A stretch of DNA of 64,000 bases. It comes from JACQFK01 sp041482015. Its GTDB lineage: Bacteria; Planctomycetota; MHYJ01; JACPRB01. Location: the NCBI GenBank assembly GCA_041482015.1, contig JBGPCZ010000001.1:55052-119051 (forward strand), written 5' to 3'. A program made the position numbers and the translations under genes. Below the pieces are notes generated by a model. It did no database searches and was not told where the DNA came from. It saw only the letters and a program-made list of their open reading frames with translations. Shown in pieces: positions 9,256 through 18,024 of this stretch; the first letter of the stretch is position 1, and each line of letters begins with the position of its first letter.

Positions 9256-10412
9256 CCCTCAGCCGGCGCGAATTCATGATCGCGGGCGCGGCGGCCGCGG
9301 CGGGCCTCGCGCTGCGGAGCAAGCCCGTCTACGCCTGCGTCTACGGCCACACCGGTCGCGGCGGGTACGGCCACGGCTTGGACACCTGCTTCAACTTCCT
9401 GGAGAACATGCACACGGTGGCCGTCGCCGATCCCGACGAGAAGGGCCTGGCCGCCGCGATGAAGAGGCTCGGCTTGACGAAGGGCTACCCGTCGCTCGCC
9501 GAGATGCTCGACAAGGAAAACGCGCACATGGTCTCGATCGGCCCGCGGTTCGCGGAACGGAAGCTGGAGTACATCAGCGTGGCCGCGAAGAAGGGGGTTT
9601 CCGTCTACATGGAGAAGCCGATCGCGGCGTCGCTCGAGGAGGCCGACGCGATCGTCGACGTCGCGGAGAAGGCGGGGATCCAGATCGTGGTCGCGCACCA
9701 CGTCCGTCTCTGCCCGCAGGTCCTGCACCTCAAGAAGATGGTTGACGAGGGCCTGATCGGCCAGCTCCTCGAGATTCGCACGCGCGGCAAGGAGGACCAG
9801 CGGGCCGGCGGCGAGGACATGATGGTGCTCGGGACGCACTGCATGTATCTCATGCGGTTTTTCGGAGGCGACCCGCTCTGGTGCACCGCCCGCGTCACCC
9901 AGGACGGCCGGGACATCACGGCCGCGGACAAGCGGGCGGCCAGCGAGCCGCTCGGCCCGGTGGCGGGAGACACGATCGACGCATCCTTTGCTTTCCCCAA
10001 AGCGGTGATGGGCCACTTCGCCTCGCACAAGGTGCCGAAGGGCGAAGGGGGCCGCTTCCAGATCACGCTGCACGGATCCAAAGGGGTGGCCCAGTTCGCG
10101 ATCGGCCAGGACCCGAAGGTCACGTACCTTTTGGATCCGCTCTGGACGCAGGGCAAAGCGGCCGAATGGAAGCCGCTCCCCGACGCGCCGTCAAACGACC
10201 ATATGGTGGGCGTCAAGGGTACCGACGCCTGCAACGCCCGGATCGTCTACGAGCTCCTGAAGATCCGCGGGACGAAGGACCGCTCGCCGGTCGACATTTA
10301 CGAGGCGCGCTCGACGCTCGAGATGATCATGGCCGTCTATGCCGCGCACCTCTCGGGCGCGCGGGCGACGTTCCCGCTCAAGGACCGGAAGCATCCTCTC
10401 GGTTCGCTCTAA
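9252..10412 (+). CDS. Tat-exported Gfo/Idh/MocA family oxidoreductase
   Basis: 386 residues; the start is the ATG overlapping the previous stop. The N-terminus carries a twin-arginine signal (SRREFMIAG followed by an Ala-rich stretch). The Rossmann half leads to the family motif EKP (in VYMEKPIAAS), followed by a substrate domain with GGEDMMVLGTHCMYLM. Members use tightly bound NAD(P) to oxidise or reduce sugar carbons; Tat export fits folding with cofactor in the cytoplasm. ThuB-type members oxidise glycosides at C3. The next gene carries DUF1080 domains, which act on 3-keto-glycosides, and the first gene carries a ThuA domain, so this is the probable C3-oxidising enzyme of the operon (inference). 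Confidence 0.85.
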   Translation: MTLSRREFMIAGAAAAAGLALRSKPVYACVYGHTGRGGYGHGLDTCFNFLENMHTVAVADPDEKGLAAAMKRLGLTKGYPSLAEMLDKENAHMVSIGPRFAERKLEYISVAAKKGVSVYMEKPIAASLEEADAIVDVAEKAGIQIVVAHHVRLCPQVLHLKKMVDEGLIGQLLEIRTRGKEDQRAGGEDMMVLGTHCMYLMRFFGGDPLWCTARVTQDGRDITAADKRAASEPLGPVAGDTIDASFAFPKAVMGHFASHKVPKGEGGRFQITLHGSKGVAQFAIGQDPKVTYLLDPLWTQGKAAEWKPLPDAPSNDHMVGVKGTDACNARIVYELLKIRGTKDRSPVDIYEARSTLEMIMAVYAAHLSGARATFPLKDRKHPLGSL

Positions 10413-10422
10413 GGAGATCTCG

Positions 10423-11517
10423 ATGCGCCTGCTCGCCCTCACGATTCTGGCCGCCGGCTGCTCCTCCTCTCCGCAGGGATCGAGCGGTAGCTTCGTCGAC
10501 CTGTTCAACGGCAAAGACCTCTCCGGCTGGGTGAACGTGAACGGCAACTCCGAGACCTGGAGCGTGCGCGAGGGCGAGATCGTGACGTCGGGCCATCCCA
10601 ACGGCGAGCTCCGCAGCCCGAAGATGTACGAGAACTTCGTCCTCGAGCTCGACTGGATGCATATGAAAGAGGGCGGCAACTCGGGGCTGTTCATCCATTC
10701 GGGCGCGCTTCCGATCCGGGGCAACTGCTTCACGAAGGCGTTCGAGGTCCAGATCATGCTGGGCGACGACCCCAAGGGGATGTGGACGCGACACGGCGAC
10801 ATGTTCTCGATCCAGGGGGCGAAGTTCGTCCCCGACCGCCCCCATCCGCAGGGTTGGGAGCGCTGCCTTCCGAGCGACAAGCGGGTGAAGGGCGCAGGCG
10901 AGTGGAACCACTACCGGGTGACGTCGAAGGACGGCTCGATCAAGCTCGAGGCGAACGGCGCGGAGGTCTCGGGCGGATCGCAATGCCGGCCGCGAAAGGG
11001 CTATATCTGCCTGGAGTCCGAGGGCGCCGAGTGTCATTTCAAGAACGTGAGGATCCAGGAGCTGCCGCCAACCAACGCCCCCGCGGAAGAGACCGCGGAG
11101 CCGGACCAGGGGTACGTCACGCTTTATGGCGGCGACCTCCGCGGCTGGAAGACGGCCGAGGAGGGCCACTGGACGGCACGCGACTGGACGCTCGGCTGCG
11201 ACGGAAAGGGCAAGGAACTCGTGGCCGAGCGCGAGGTGGCCGACTTCGCGCTGATCGTGGACTGGAAGACGCCGAAGGTGGGCAACGTGGAGCTCCGGGT
11301 CCGCGGCAAGGCAATCGTGCTCGAGGCGATGTCGAAGCCCGGCCAGTGGAATCGGGCGCACGTGACGGTGAAGGGACCGATGTACGTCCTTACGGTGAAC
11401 GACACAAAACTGACGGACATCGGGGACTTCTCGGGAGCGCCCGCGAGAGGATCGCTGGGACTCTTCTCTCCCGACGCGACCCAGTTCGCGAACTTGTACC
11501 TCAGGGAGCTGAAGTAG
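10423..11517 (+). CDS. Lipoprotein with two DUF1080 (3-keto-disaccharide hydrolase) domains
   Basis: 364 residues. The start is set by AAGGAG at 10411-10416 and a lipoprotein signal LAAGC (Cys13). The first DUF1080 domain (about 24-210) has the standard opening FVDLFNGKDLSGW and the core GGNSGLFIHSG; a second, shorter and more diverged one (about 225-364) opens YVTLYGGDLRGWK. DUF1080 (PF06439) proteins have a concanavalin-like fold and several cleave 3-keto-glycosides made by Gfo/Idh dehydrogenases. The second copy lacks the NSGLF-type core and may only bind carbohydrate. It is the last gene of the operon; the next gene is convergent, 14 bases away, with no obvious terminator. Confidence 0.83.
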   Translation: MRLLALTILAAGCSSSPQGSSGSFVDLFNGKDLSGWVNVNGNSETWSVREGEIVTSGHPNGELRSPKMYENFVLELDWMHMKEGGNSGLFIHSGALPIRGNCFTKAFEVQIMLGDDPKGMWTRHGDMFSIQGAKFVPDRPHPQGWERCLPSDKRVKGAGEWNHYRVTSKDGSIKLEANGAEVSGGSQCRPRKGYICLESEGAECHFKNVRIQELPPTNAPAEETAEPDQGYVTLYGGDLRGWKTAEEGHWTARDWTLGCDGKGKELVAEREVADFALIVDWKTPKVGNVELRVRGKAIVLEAMSKPGQWNRAHVTVKGPMYVLTVNDTKLTDIGDFSGAPARGSLGLFSPDATQFANLYLRELK

Positions 11518-11531
11518 CGAAAACCGCGCGT

Positions 11532-12371
11532 CTATCTTCCCGGGCTTCGCACGACCAGGAGCGGCACCGTTGCGGCCCGCAGGACCTTCTCGGCCACGCT
11601 GCCGACCATCCAGCGCGAGACACCCGAACGCCCGTGGGTGGAGATCGCGATGAGGTCCGCCCTCTTCTCCGTGCACGCATCCAGGATCCCCGAGGCCGGG
11701 TCGCCCTGCATCATGAGCGGCTCGACGCTCACCCCCGCGCCACGGAACTGCTCATGGGCGCGCGTCATCTGCGGGACGGGCACCGAACAGGCCGGATGCC
11801 CTTCGCACACGTTGACCAGGAAGACCTGGGACCCGAAGAGCCGGGCCATCTCGATCGCGGGCCCCAGGACCCCGAGCGAGAGATCCGCGGCGTCGATCGC
11901 GACGACGATCTTTTTCAGCGCGAGCTCCGTCGCGGCGATCGGGGTCGTCCCCTCAAACGACCGGACCGCCAGGACCGGGATCGGGCTCGCCCGGACCACC
12001 TTCTCCGCGACGCTCCCCAGGATCCAGCGCGCCAATCCCGTGCGCCCGTGCGTGCTCAACGCGATGAGCGACGCCTTCTCCTTCTCCGCGACGTCCAGGA
12101 TGACCTCGGCGGGTCCGCCATCACGGACGACGCTGCGGACGCGCACGCCCTGGGAGGAGAACTTCTGTTCGAGCCCCTTGAGATACACGACTGCTTGCGA
12201 CCGGAGGGATTCGAGGACGCGTCCGGGCTCGACCCCCATCCCGGGAGGCAGCGTGACGGCCCGCACGAGAAGGACCTCGGAATCCTTCCGGAAGAGGATG
12301 CGGCGGACCTGTGCAAGCACCCCCTCCGCCAGCTCCGAGCCGTCCAGGGGCACCAAGATGCGTTCGAACAT
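11532..12371 (-). CDS. Tandem universal stress protein (two Usp domains)
   Basis: 279 residues. The start MFERILVPLDG fits the normal UspA N-terminus; the open frame runs further upstream but that part is unrelated. It has two Usp domains (about 1-140 and 150-279), each with the ATP-binding signature G-2X-G-9X-G(S/T): GRTGLARWILGS (109-120) and GRSGVSRWMVGS (247-258). Both should therefore bind ATP. It lies 2 bases downstream of the CBS gene at 12374 and is the last gene of a five-gene stress-type cluster. Soluble cytoplasmic protein, probably acting in starvation or energy stress. Confidence 0.93.
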   Translation of the reverse strand: MFERILVPLDGSELAEGVLAQVRRILFRKDSEVLLVRAVTLPPGMGVEPGRVLESLRSQAVVYLKGLEQKFSSQGVRVRSVVRDGGPAEVILDVAEKEKASLIALSTHGRTGLARWILGSVAEKVVRASPIPVLAVRSFEGTTPIAATELALKKIVVAIDAADLSLGVLGPAIEMARLFGSQVFLVNVCEGHPACSVPVPQMTRAHEQFRGAGVSVEPLMMQGDPASGILDACTEKRADLIAISTHGRSGVSRWMVGSVAEKVLRAATVPLLVVRSPGR

Positions 12372-12373
12372 GG

Positions 12374-12880
12374 TCAGCTTCCCCGCAAGGACGCTCCCAC
12401 CCAGGCCGTCGCCGAGGCCTTGTCCGCGACCCTCCGCCCGCAGATGGCCTTCATCGCGAGGGCGAGATCCTCGTAGGTGACGTCCGTAGGGGTGGCGTCT
12501 CGCTCGGGTTTCGAGGCGAGGGCGAGGTCGTTGAGGGATAGCATCCCCTGGAGGAGGCCGTCGCCGTCGACGACGGGCAGGCGGCGCACTTTCTCGGTTC
12601 GAATCGTCTTCAACGCCTGCCGGATCTCGTCGTTCAGCCGGCACGTCAGCACCCGGGTCCCGATCACCTCGCGGACCGCGATCTGCGCGGCGGGACGATG
12701 GTTCGTGGCCGCGCTCATGCAGACATCGCGATCGGTGATGACCCCCACGACCTTCCCGGTCTCGTCCAGCACGGGAAGTAGGCCGCAATCCCCGTCCCAC
12801 ATCAGGGCCCCGACCTCGGCCAGGTTCGAGTCCCGGGTGCACGACTTCACGGCATGAGTACAGATCTCCTTCACTTTCAT
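12374..12880 (-). CDS. CBS-domain protein
   Basis: 168 residues beginning MKVKEICTHAVKSC. It contains a CBS pair (about 1-125): GDCGLLPVLDETGKVVGVITDRDV in the first repeat and VRRLPVVDGDGLLQGMLSLNDL in the second, with the usual strand-helix-D pattern. The remaining C-terminal part (about 130-168) is basic. CBS pairs bind adenine nucleotides (AMP, ATP, SAM or similar); a stand-alone pair next to a universal stress protein suggests an energy-charge sensor. It is 5 bases downstream of the next CBS gene and 2 bases upstream of the Usp gene, so all are probably co-transcribed. Confidence 0.9.
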   Translation of the reverse strand: MKVKEICTHAVKSCTRDSNLAEVGALMWDGDCGLLPVLDETGKVVGVITDRDVCMSAATNHRPAAQIAVREVIGTRVLTCRLNDEIRQALKTIRTEKVRRLPVVDGDGLLQGMLSLNDLALASKPERDATPTDVTYEDLALAMKAICGRRVADKASATAWVGASLRGS

Positions 12881-12885
12881 GGCCG

Positions 12886-13410
12886 TCAGGCGCCCACCTT
12901 CGCCAGCGGCATCCCGGCCAGGACACCCAGCACGTCCATCGTGCTGATCACCCCTTCCGGACCGTCCGGACCCGCGACGAACACGCGGTGGATGCGGCGC
13001 TCCCAAAGGACCTTGGCGATCTCGGGGATCGGGGCTTTCCTCGGCACCGAGATGATCTCTTCGGCCATGAGTTCGTCGACCGTCGTCTTCCAGAGCGGCT
13101 CCTCTTCGGCGTCACCGCCCGCTTCGAACTCCTTCGCCTCGCCATCCTCCGCCTCCTCGAACTTCGGCTGGCCCAGGCGGTAGAAGCCCCCGGGCTCGCC
13201 GGTCGCGCGTTCCAGCCCGGCGAGGTAGGCAACGATATCGGACAGGGAGATGACCCCCACCGCCGCGCCGCTCTGGTCGGTCACGAGAAGCCCGCTCACC
13301 TGGCTTTCCGCCATCGTCCGGGCCGCCTCGCCCAGCGCGCAATCCTCGTCCACGCTGACCACGGGGCTCTTCATCAGGTCTTCGGCCTTCAGCTCTTCCC
13401 ACGGTTTCAT
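12886..13410 (-). CDS. CBS-domain protein with acidic insert
   Basis: 174 residues; start MKPWEELKAEDLM, with GGAGG at 13416-13420 correctly placed. One CBS motif lies at about 10-65 (VSGLLVTDQSGAAVGVISLSDIV) and the second at about 112-174 (IHRVFVAGPDGPEGVISTMDVL). They are separated by an acidic, probably disordered insert of about 40 residues (EEAEDGEAKEFEAGGDAEEE), longer than in most stand-alone CBS pairs. Adenine-nucleotide sensing is the expected role. It sits between the HPF/cold-shock gene and the second CBS gene with 5-10-base gaps. Confidence 0.9.
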   Translation of the reverse strand: MKPWEELKAEDLMKSPVVSVDEDCALGEAARTMAESQVSGLLVTDQSGAAVGVISLSDIVAYLAGLERATGEPGGFYRLGQPKFEEAEDGEAKEFEAGGDAEEEPLWKTTVDELMAEEIISVPRKAPIPEIAKVLWERRIHRVFVAGPDGPEGVISTMDVLGVLAGMPLAKVGA

Positions 13411-13420
13411 GGCGACCTCC

Positions 13421-13954
13421 TCAATGCTCCGCGACCACGACGGTGCTGGCCTGCGGACCTTCGTGGCCCGCCTCCTCGGTGAAGCGAACCTCCGCCCCCG
13501 GGGCCAGGTCGTCGAACGACCCGTTGAGCACGCTGTTCCTGTGGAAGTAGATCTCGCGCCCCCCGGCGTCCTCCAGGAATCCGTAGCCACGCTCGGGGAA
13601 AGTCCTGGCCACCTTGGCCTTCAGGCTCTCCGGGTGATGCTTCACGTAGCCTCTCACCTTGCGCACGTAGTCCTCGAGGCAGCGGCCGGCGGCATGGAAG
13701 GCCTCGTGAAGGGCCTCCCGCACGTCCTTCCCCGACTGCCGGTTGATGACGATCTCCGATCCGGGCACGATGAGGTCGATCCGGGCCTTGTGGCTCCCGG
13801 CCCGGTGATGTCCCCCGGGACCCTCGACGGTCACCCGCACCCGGACGATGCGTTCGTAGAATCTCTCGAGCTTCTCAACCTTCTCGTGGATCTCGGCCGC
13901 CTGGGCGTCCGTGATCGTGAGGCCGTGGGCCTTGATCTCAACGGGCATCTGCAT
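13421..13954 (-). CDS. Ribosome hibernation factor (HPF/RaiA) fused to a cold-shock domain
   Basis: 177 residues; start MQMPVEIKAHG, with GGAGGG 7 bases upstream on the minus strand. Residues 1-105 follow the HPF/RaiA (sigma-54 modulation) fold: the IHEKVEKLERFYERIVRVRVTVE helix-strand and KDVREALHEAFHAAGRCLEDYV. Residues about 115-177 form a cold-shock domain with the RNA-binding strand GYGFLEDAGGREIYFHRNSV. HPF proteins bind the 30S decoding centre and silence ribosomes in stationary phase. The usual HPF C-terminal dimerisation domain is replaced here by the RNA-binding domain. First gene of the run of four closely spaced stress genes. Confidence 0.9.
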   Translation of the reverse strand: MQMPVEIKAHGLTITDAQAAEIHEKVEKLERFYERIVRVRVTVEGPGGHHRAGSHKARIDLIVPGSEIVINRQSGKDVREALHEAFHAAGRCLEDYVRKVRGYVKHHPESLKAKVARTFPERGYGFLEDAGGREIYFHRNSVLNGSFDDLAPGAEVRFTEEAGHEGPQASTVVVAEH

Positions 13955-14094
13955 TTCGGGACCCTCCGCTTGCTCAAAGAGTGAAGAGCAATCAGGATGC
14001 CACGTCGTGCATCGCTCCGCGGGTCGGGGTTCCCAGGAGAAGCCGGGGAAATGTCCCGCCGGACGGGAGAATCGCGCCCCTGTCCCCCGCTTCT

Positions 14095-14400
14095 TCAGAC
14101 CACGGTCAGTACGCAGTTCTCGCTGCCGAAGGAGTTGGGGACGCGCCGCCCTGCCTCGGCATGGTCGCGCCACGCGCCATCCACCAGCAACCGGTACTCA
14201 TGATCGCCGGGATCCAGCTGCAACGTGCCCTGCCATTCGCCGTTGCCGCCGCGATCCAAGCGGATCCCCTCGGCCGACCAGCCCGTGAAATCCCCGGTGA
14301 CGGCGATCAAACGCGCCTCGATCCCCTTCACCACGAAGGGCACGCGTCTCTTCGCGGTCTTCTTCGCCCCCAAGACCTTCTCCGCCTGGATCTTCGCCAT
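14095..14400 (-). CDS. CBM48 (AMPK-beta-like glycogen-binding) protein
   Basis: 101 residues; start MAKIQAEKVLGAKKTAKRR, preceded on the minus strand by AGGAG. A basic N-terminus is followed by a single CBM48 / isoamylase N-terminal domain: VTGDFTGWSAEGIRL, GEWQGTLQLDPGDHEYRLLVDGAW, and a closing NSFGSENCVLTV. Such stand-alone domains bind alpha-1,4-glucan chains. Placement upstream of HPF, CBS and Usp genes recalls the AMPK arrangement, where a CBM48 subunit and CBS nucleotide sensors work together, although no kinase is present. A 140-base gap to the HPF gene leaves room for a second promoter. Confidence 0.82.
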   Translation of the reverse strand: MAKIQAEKVLGAKKTAKRRVPFVVKGIEARLIAVTGDFTGWSAEGIRLDRGGNGEWQGTLQLDPGDHEYRLLVDGAWRDHAEAGRRVPNSFGSENCVLTVV

Positions 14401-14677
14401 CGATTCTCCTTAGCATAGGTGCCCACGCCCGAAGGCACAGGCACCGCAAGAGGTATGCCAGCGGCGCTTCCCCGTTCCTTCAGGATAGGAGCACTCTGGG
14501 CGCACACGGAAATCTCAGGTCGGACGCGTGAGATTCCCGATTCGTTGGCGTCGGGCCCACAGACGAGGACCTTAGTGGCCGCGAACAAGCAATCCAGAGG
14601 CCAATCCTGAAAGCACGGGTGGCAAGTTGATTGCGGCCTTCATCGATGAGGAGGCGATCGACTGAAAGGGGGCGACC
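14401..14677. other. Divergent intergenic region with one short inverted repeat
   Basis: This 277-base spacer separates the minus-strand stress cluster from the plus-strand lipoprotein gene and must hold both promoters. The only clear structure is a 7-base inverted repeat AATCTCA / TGAGATT (14511-14517 and 14529-14535) with an 11-base spacer, which could be an operator. I could not find a convincing -35/-10 pair or a coding frame. Confidence 0.4.
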
Positions 14678-15100
14678 GTGAAGAGACTCTGGATCGTACT
14701 CGTCTCGCTCGTGGCGGGCGGCTGCGTGGTGGGCTATCCCGAGTACCGCTCCGCGGAACCCGTGGCGACACCCGTCACCTTGGATGCCGTGGTCCGCCTG
14801 GGCAAGGCGGGCGTGTCGGACGAGATCATCATCGAGAAGGTTCGTGCCGACGGCATCACCTCCCGCCCCACGTCGGACCAGGTCATCTCGCTCAAGAGCG
14901 GGGGCCTGAGCGACCGCGTGATCGACGCCGTGATTTCGGCGCGCGTCCCCACCCCCGAGGAGGTCACGCCCTCCCCGCGCGTGATCTACCGTGATTACTT
15001 CACCCCCGATCCGTGGTGGTACTACGGCCCGTGGTGGTGCGGGTGGGGGTGGTGGCATCCCCATGGCTACTACGGGTGGCGCGGGGGGTGGCGTCATTGA
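14678..15100 (+). CDS. Small lipoprotein with Trp/Tyr/Gly/His-rich tail
   Basis: 140 residues. The GTG start is supported by an AAAGGGGG purine stretch at 14665-14672 and by the lipoprotein signal that begins there (lipobox AGGC, Cys16). Residues about 35-90 form a helical unit (TLDAVVRLGKAGVSDEIIIEKVRADG and its continuation), similar in style to short tandem helices in many lipoproteins of unknown function. The last 35 residues are almost entirely W, Y, G, P and H, a composition typical of surface-exposed low-complexity tails. I do not recognise a family with a known role. Confidence 0.75.
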   Translation: MKRLWIVLVSLVAGGCVVGYPEYRSAEPVATPVTLDAVVRLGKAGVSDEIIIEKVRADGITSRPTSDQVISLKSGGLSDRVIDAVISARVPTPEEVTPSPRVIYRDYFTPDPWWYYGPWWCGWGWWHPHGYYGWRGGWRH

Positions 15101-15171
15101 AGGATTCGATCGCGGGATGAGGGCACCCCGGCCGATAACTCACTCCAGCTGAGCCGGCCCGAGGTTCGCTG

Positions 15172-15200
15172 TTGACCCGGCGGGCCGGGTCGGGTACACC
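15172..15200 (+). promoter_or_regulatory. Sigma-70-type promoter of the YgiQ gene (leaderless)
   Basis: TTGACC (15172-15177), a 17-base spacer and TACACC (15195-15200). The ATG at 15210 is only 9 bases after the -10 box, so transcription should begin almost at the start codon. A GGGAG lies between the -10 and the ATG but would not be transcribed in full. Confidence 0.6.
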
Positions 15201-15209
15201 GGGAGTGCC

Positions 15210-17267
<2,058 letters not shown>

Positions 17268-17299
17268 CCCGTCCGCGAGACGTTTCTTCCCGGTAACTT

Positions 17300-17316
17300 C
17301 GTCTCGGAACGAGACG
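17300..17316. terminator. Short hairpin between convergent genes
   Basis: Perfect 7-base inverted repeat CGTCTCG / CGAGACG around GAA, in the 76-base gap between the convergent YgiQ and oxygenase genes. The gap also holds two imperfect direct copies of GAGACGTTtCTTCCCGG-like sequence. There is no clear T-run, so terminator function is an inference from position. Confidence 0.4.
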
Positions 17317-17343
17317 TTCCTTCCGGGAAGGATCGTCTTGCGG

Positions 17344-17961
17344 CTATGCCCACTCGTAGTTGAAGCTGATGCTCACGCGTTCCGAGGCCGACGTATTGCT
17401 CGCGACCTCGTGCCGGAGCCAGCTTTCGAAGAGGATCACGCGGCCCGCCTCCACGGGATACGTGACGTGCTGGCGGTTCTCCGGGCGGCCGTTCTCCCGC
17501 CGCGGCGGGGCGGCCATGTAGCGATCCAGCCGCGGATCCTCGAACCGCAGGCGCGAACAGCCTCGCGGCGTCTTCACGTAGTAGCTCCCGCTGACCACCG
17601 AGAGCGGGTGGAAGTGCAGGCTGTGAACCGCATGCCGCGGCATGACGTTGACCCAGCACGTCGTCATCCGGAGGGACGCCTCGCCCAGGTCCATTTCGAG
17701 CCGCCGGGCGAGCGTCTTGACGTGACGCGTCACCCGCTTCTCCAGCGCCATGAACGTGGAGAACCCCTTCTGGAGCCGGTTCATCGACGCGTAAGACGTG
17801 TAGCCGTCGGGGTAGTTCTTCCGGCACCACGCCCTTCCTTCGGCATCGTGGGCGCGGATGCGGCGGCACTCCGCGAGCAACTCGTGGGAAAACGCCGGTC
17901 CACCGCTCGCCATCAGGGGAGCGTCGTAGATCAGCGTCGGAAACCAGGCCCGGATCGTCAT
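17344..17961 (-). CDS. Putative 2-oxoglutarate/Fe(II) oxygenase (TIGR02466-like)
   Basis: 205 residues. I chose the ATG giving MTIRAWFPTLIY because it follows a good promoter (TTGACC-17-TTGAAT) whose transcript would start about 5 bases upstream; the in-frame ATG nine codons earlier lies in the promoter. The motif WVNVMPRHAVHSLHFHPLSV with SGSYYV, then RVILFESWLRHEV and VSISFNYEWA, matches the TIGR02466 family of double-stranded beta-helix oxygenases. The HSLHFHP histidines and the late His (RHEV) would be iron ligands. These proteins resemble prolyl hydroxylases; the target is unknown. Divergent from the spermidine-synthase-like gene. Confidence 0.8.
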   Translation of the reverse strand: MTIRAWFPTLIYDAPLMASGGPAFSHELLAECRRIRAHDAEGRAWCRKNYPDGYTSYASMNRLQKGFSTFMALEKRVTRHVKTLARRLEMDLGEASLRMTTCWVNVMPRHAVHSLHFHPLSVVSGSYYVKTPRGCSRLRFEDPRLDRYMAAPPRRENGRPENRQHVTYPVEAGRVILFESWLRHEVASNTSASERVSISFNYEWA

Positions 17962-17973
17962 GCGCCTCCCATG

Positions 17974-18002
17974 ATTCAATGATTCCATCGTCATCCGGTC
18001 AA
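17974..18002 (-). promoter_or_regulatory. Promoter of the oxygenase gene
   Basis: On the minus strand TTGACC (18002-17997), 17 bases, then TTGAAT (17979-17974). The start codon is 12 bases beyond the -10 box, giving a leader of about 5 bases. Confidence 0.5.
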
Positions 18003-18010
18003 TTGTCCCG

Positions 18011-18016
18011 TAGACT
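18011..18016 (+). promoter_or_regulatory. -10 box of the membrane-fused synthase gene
   Basis: TAGACT ends 8 bases before the ATG at 18025, with no Shine-Dalgarno sequence in between. The -35 position is poor. It overlaps the upstream side of the divergent oxygenase promoter, so the two may interfere. Confidence 0.4.
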
Positions 18017-18024
18017 TTACGCCG

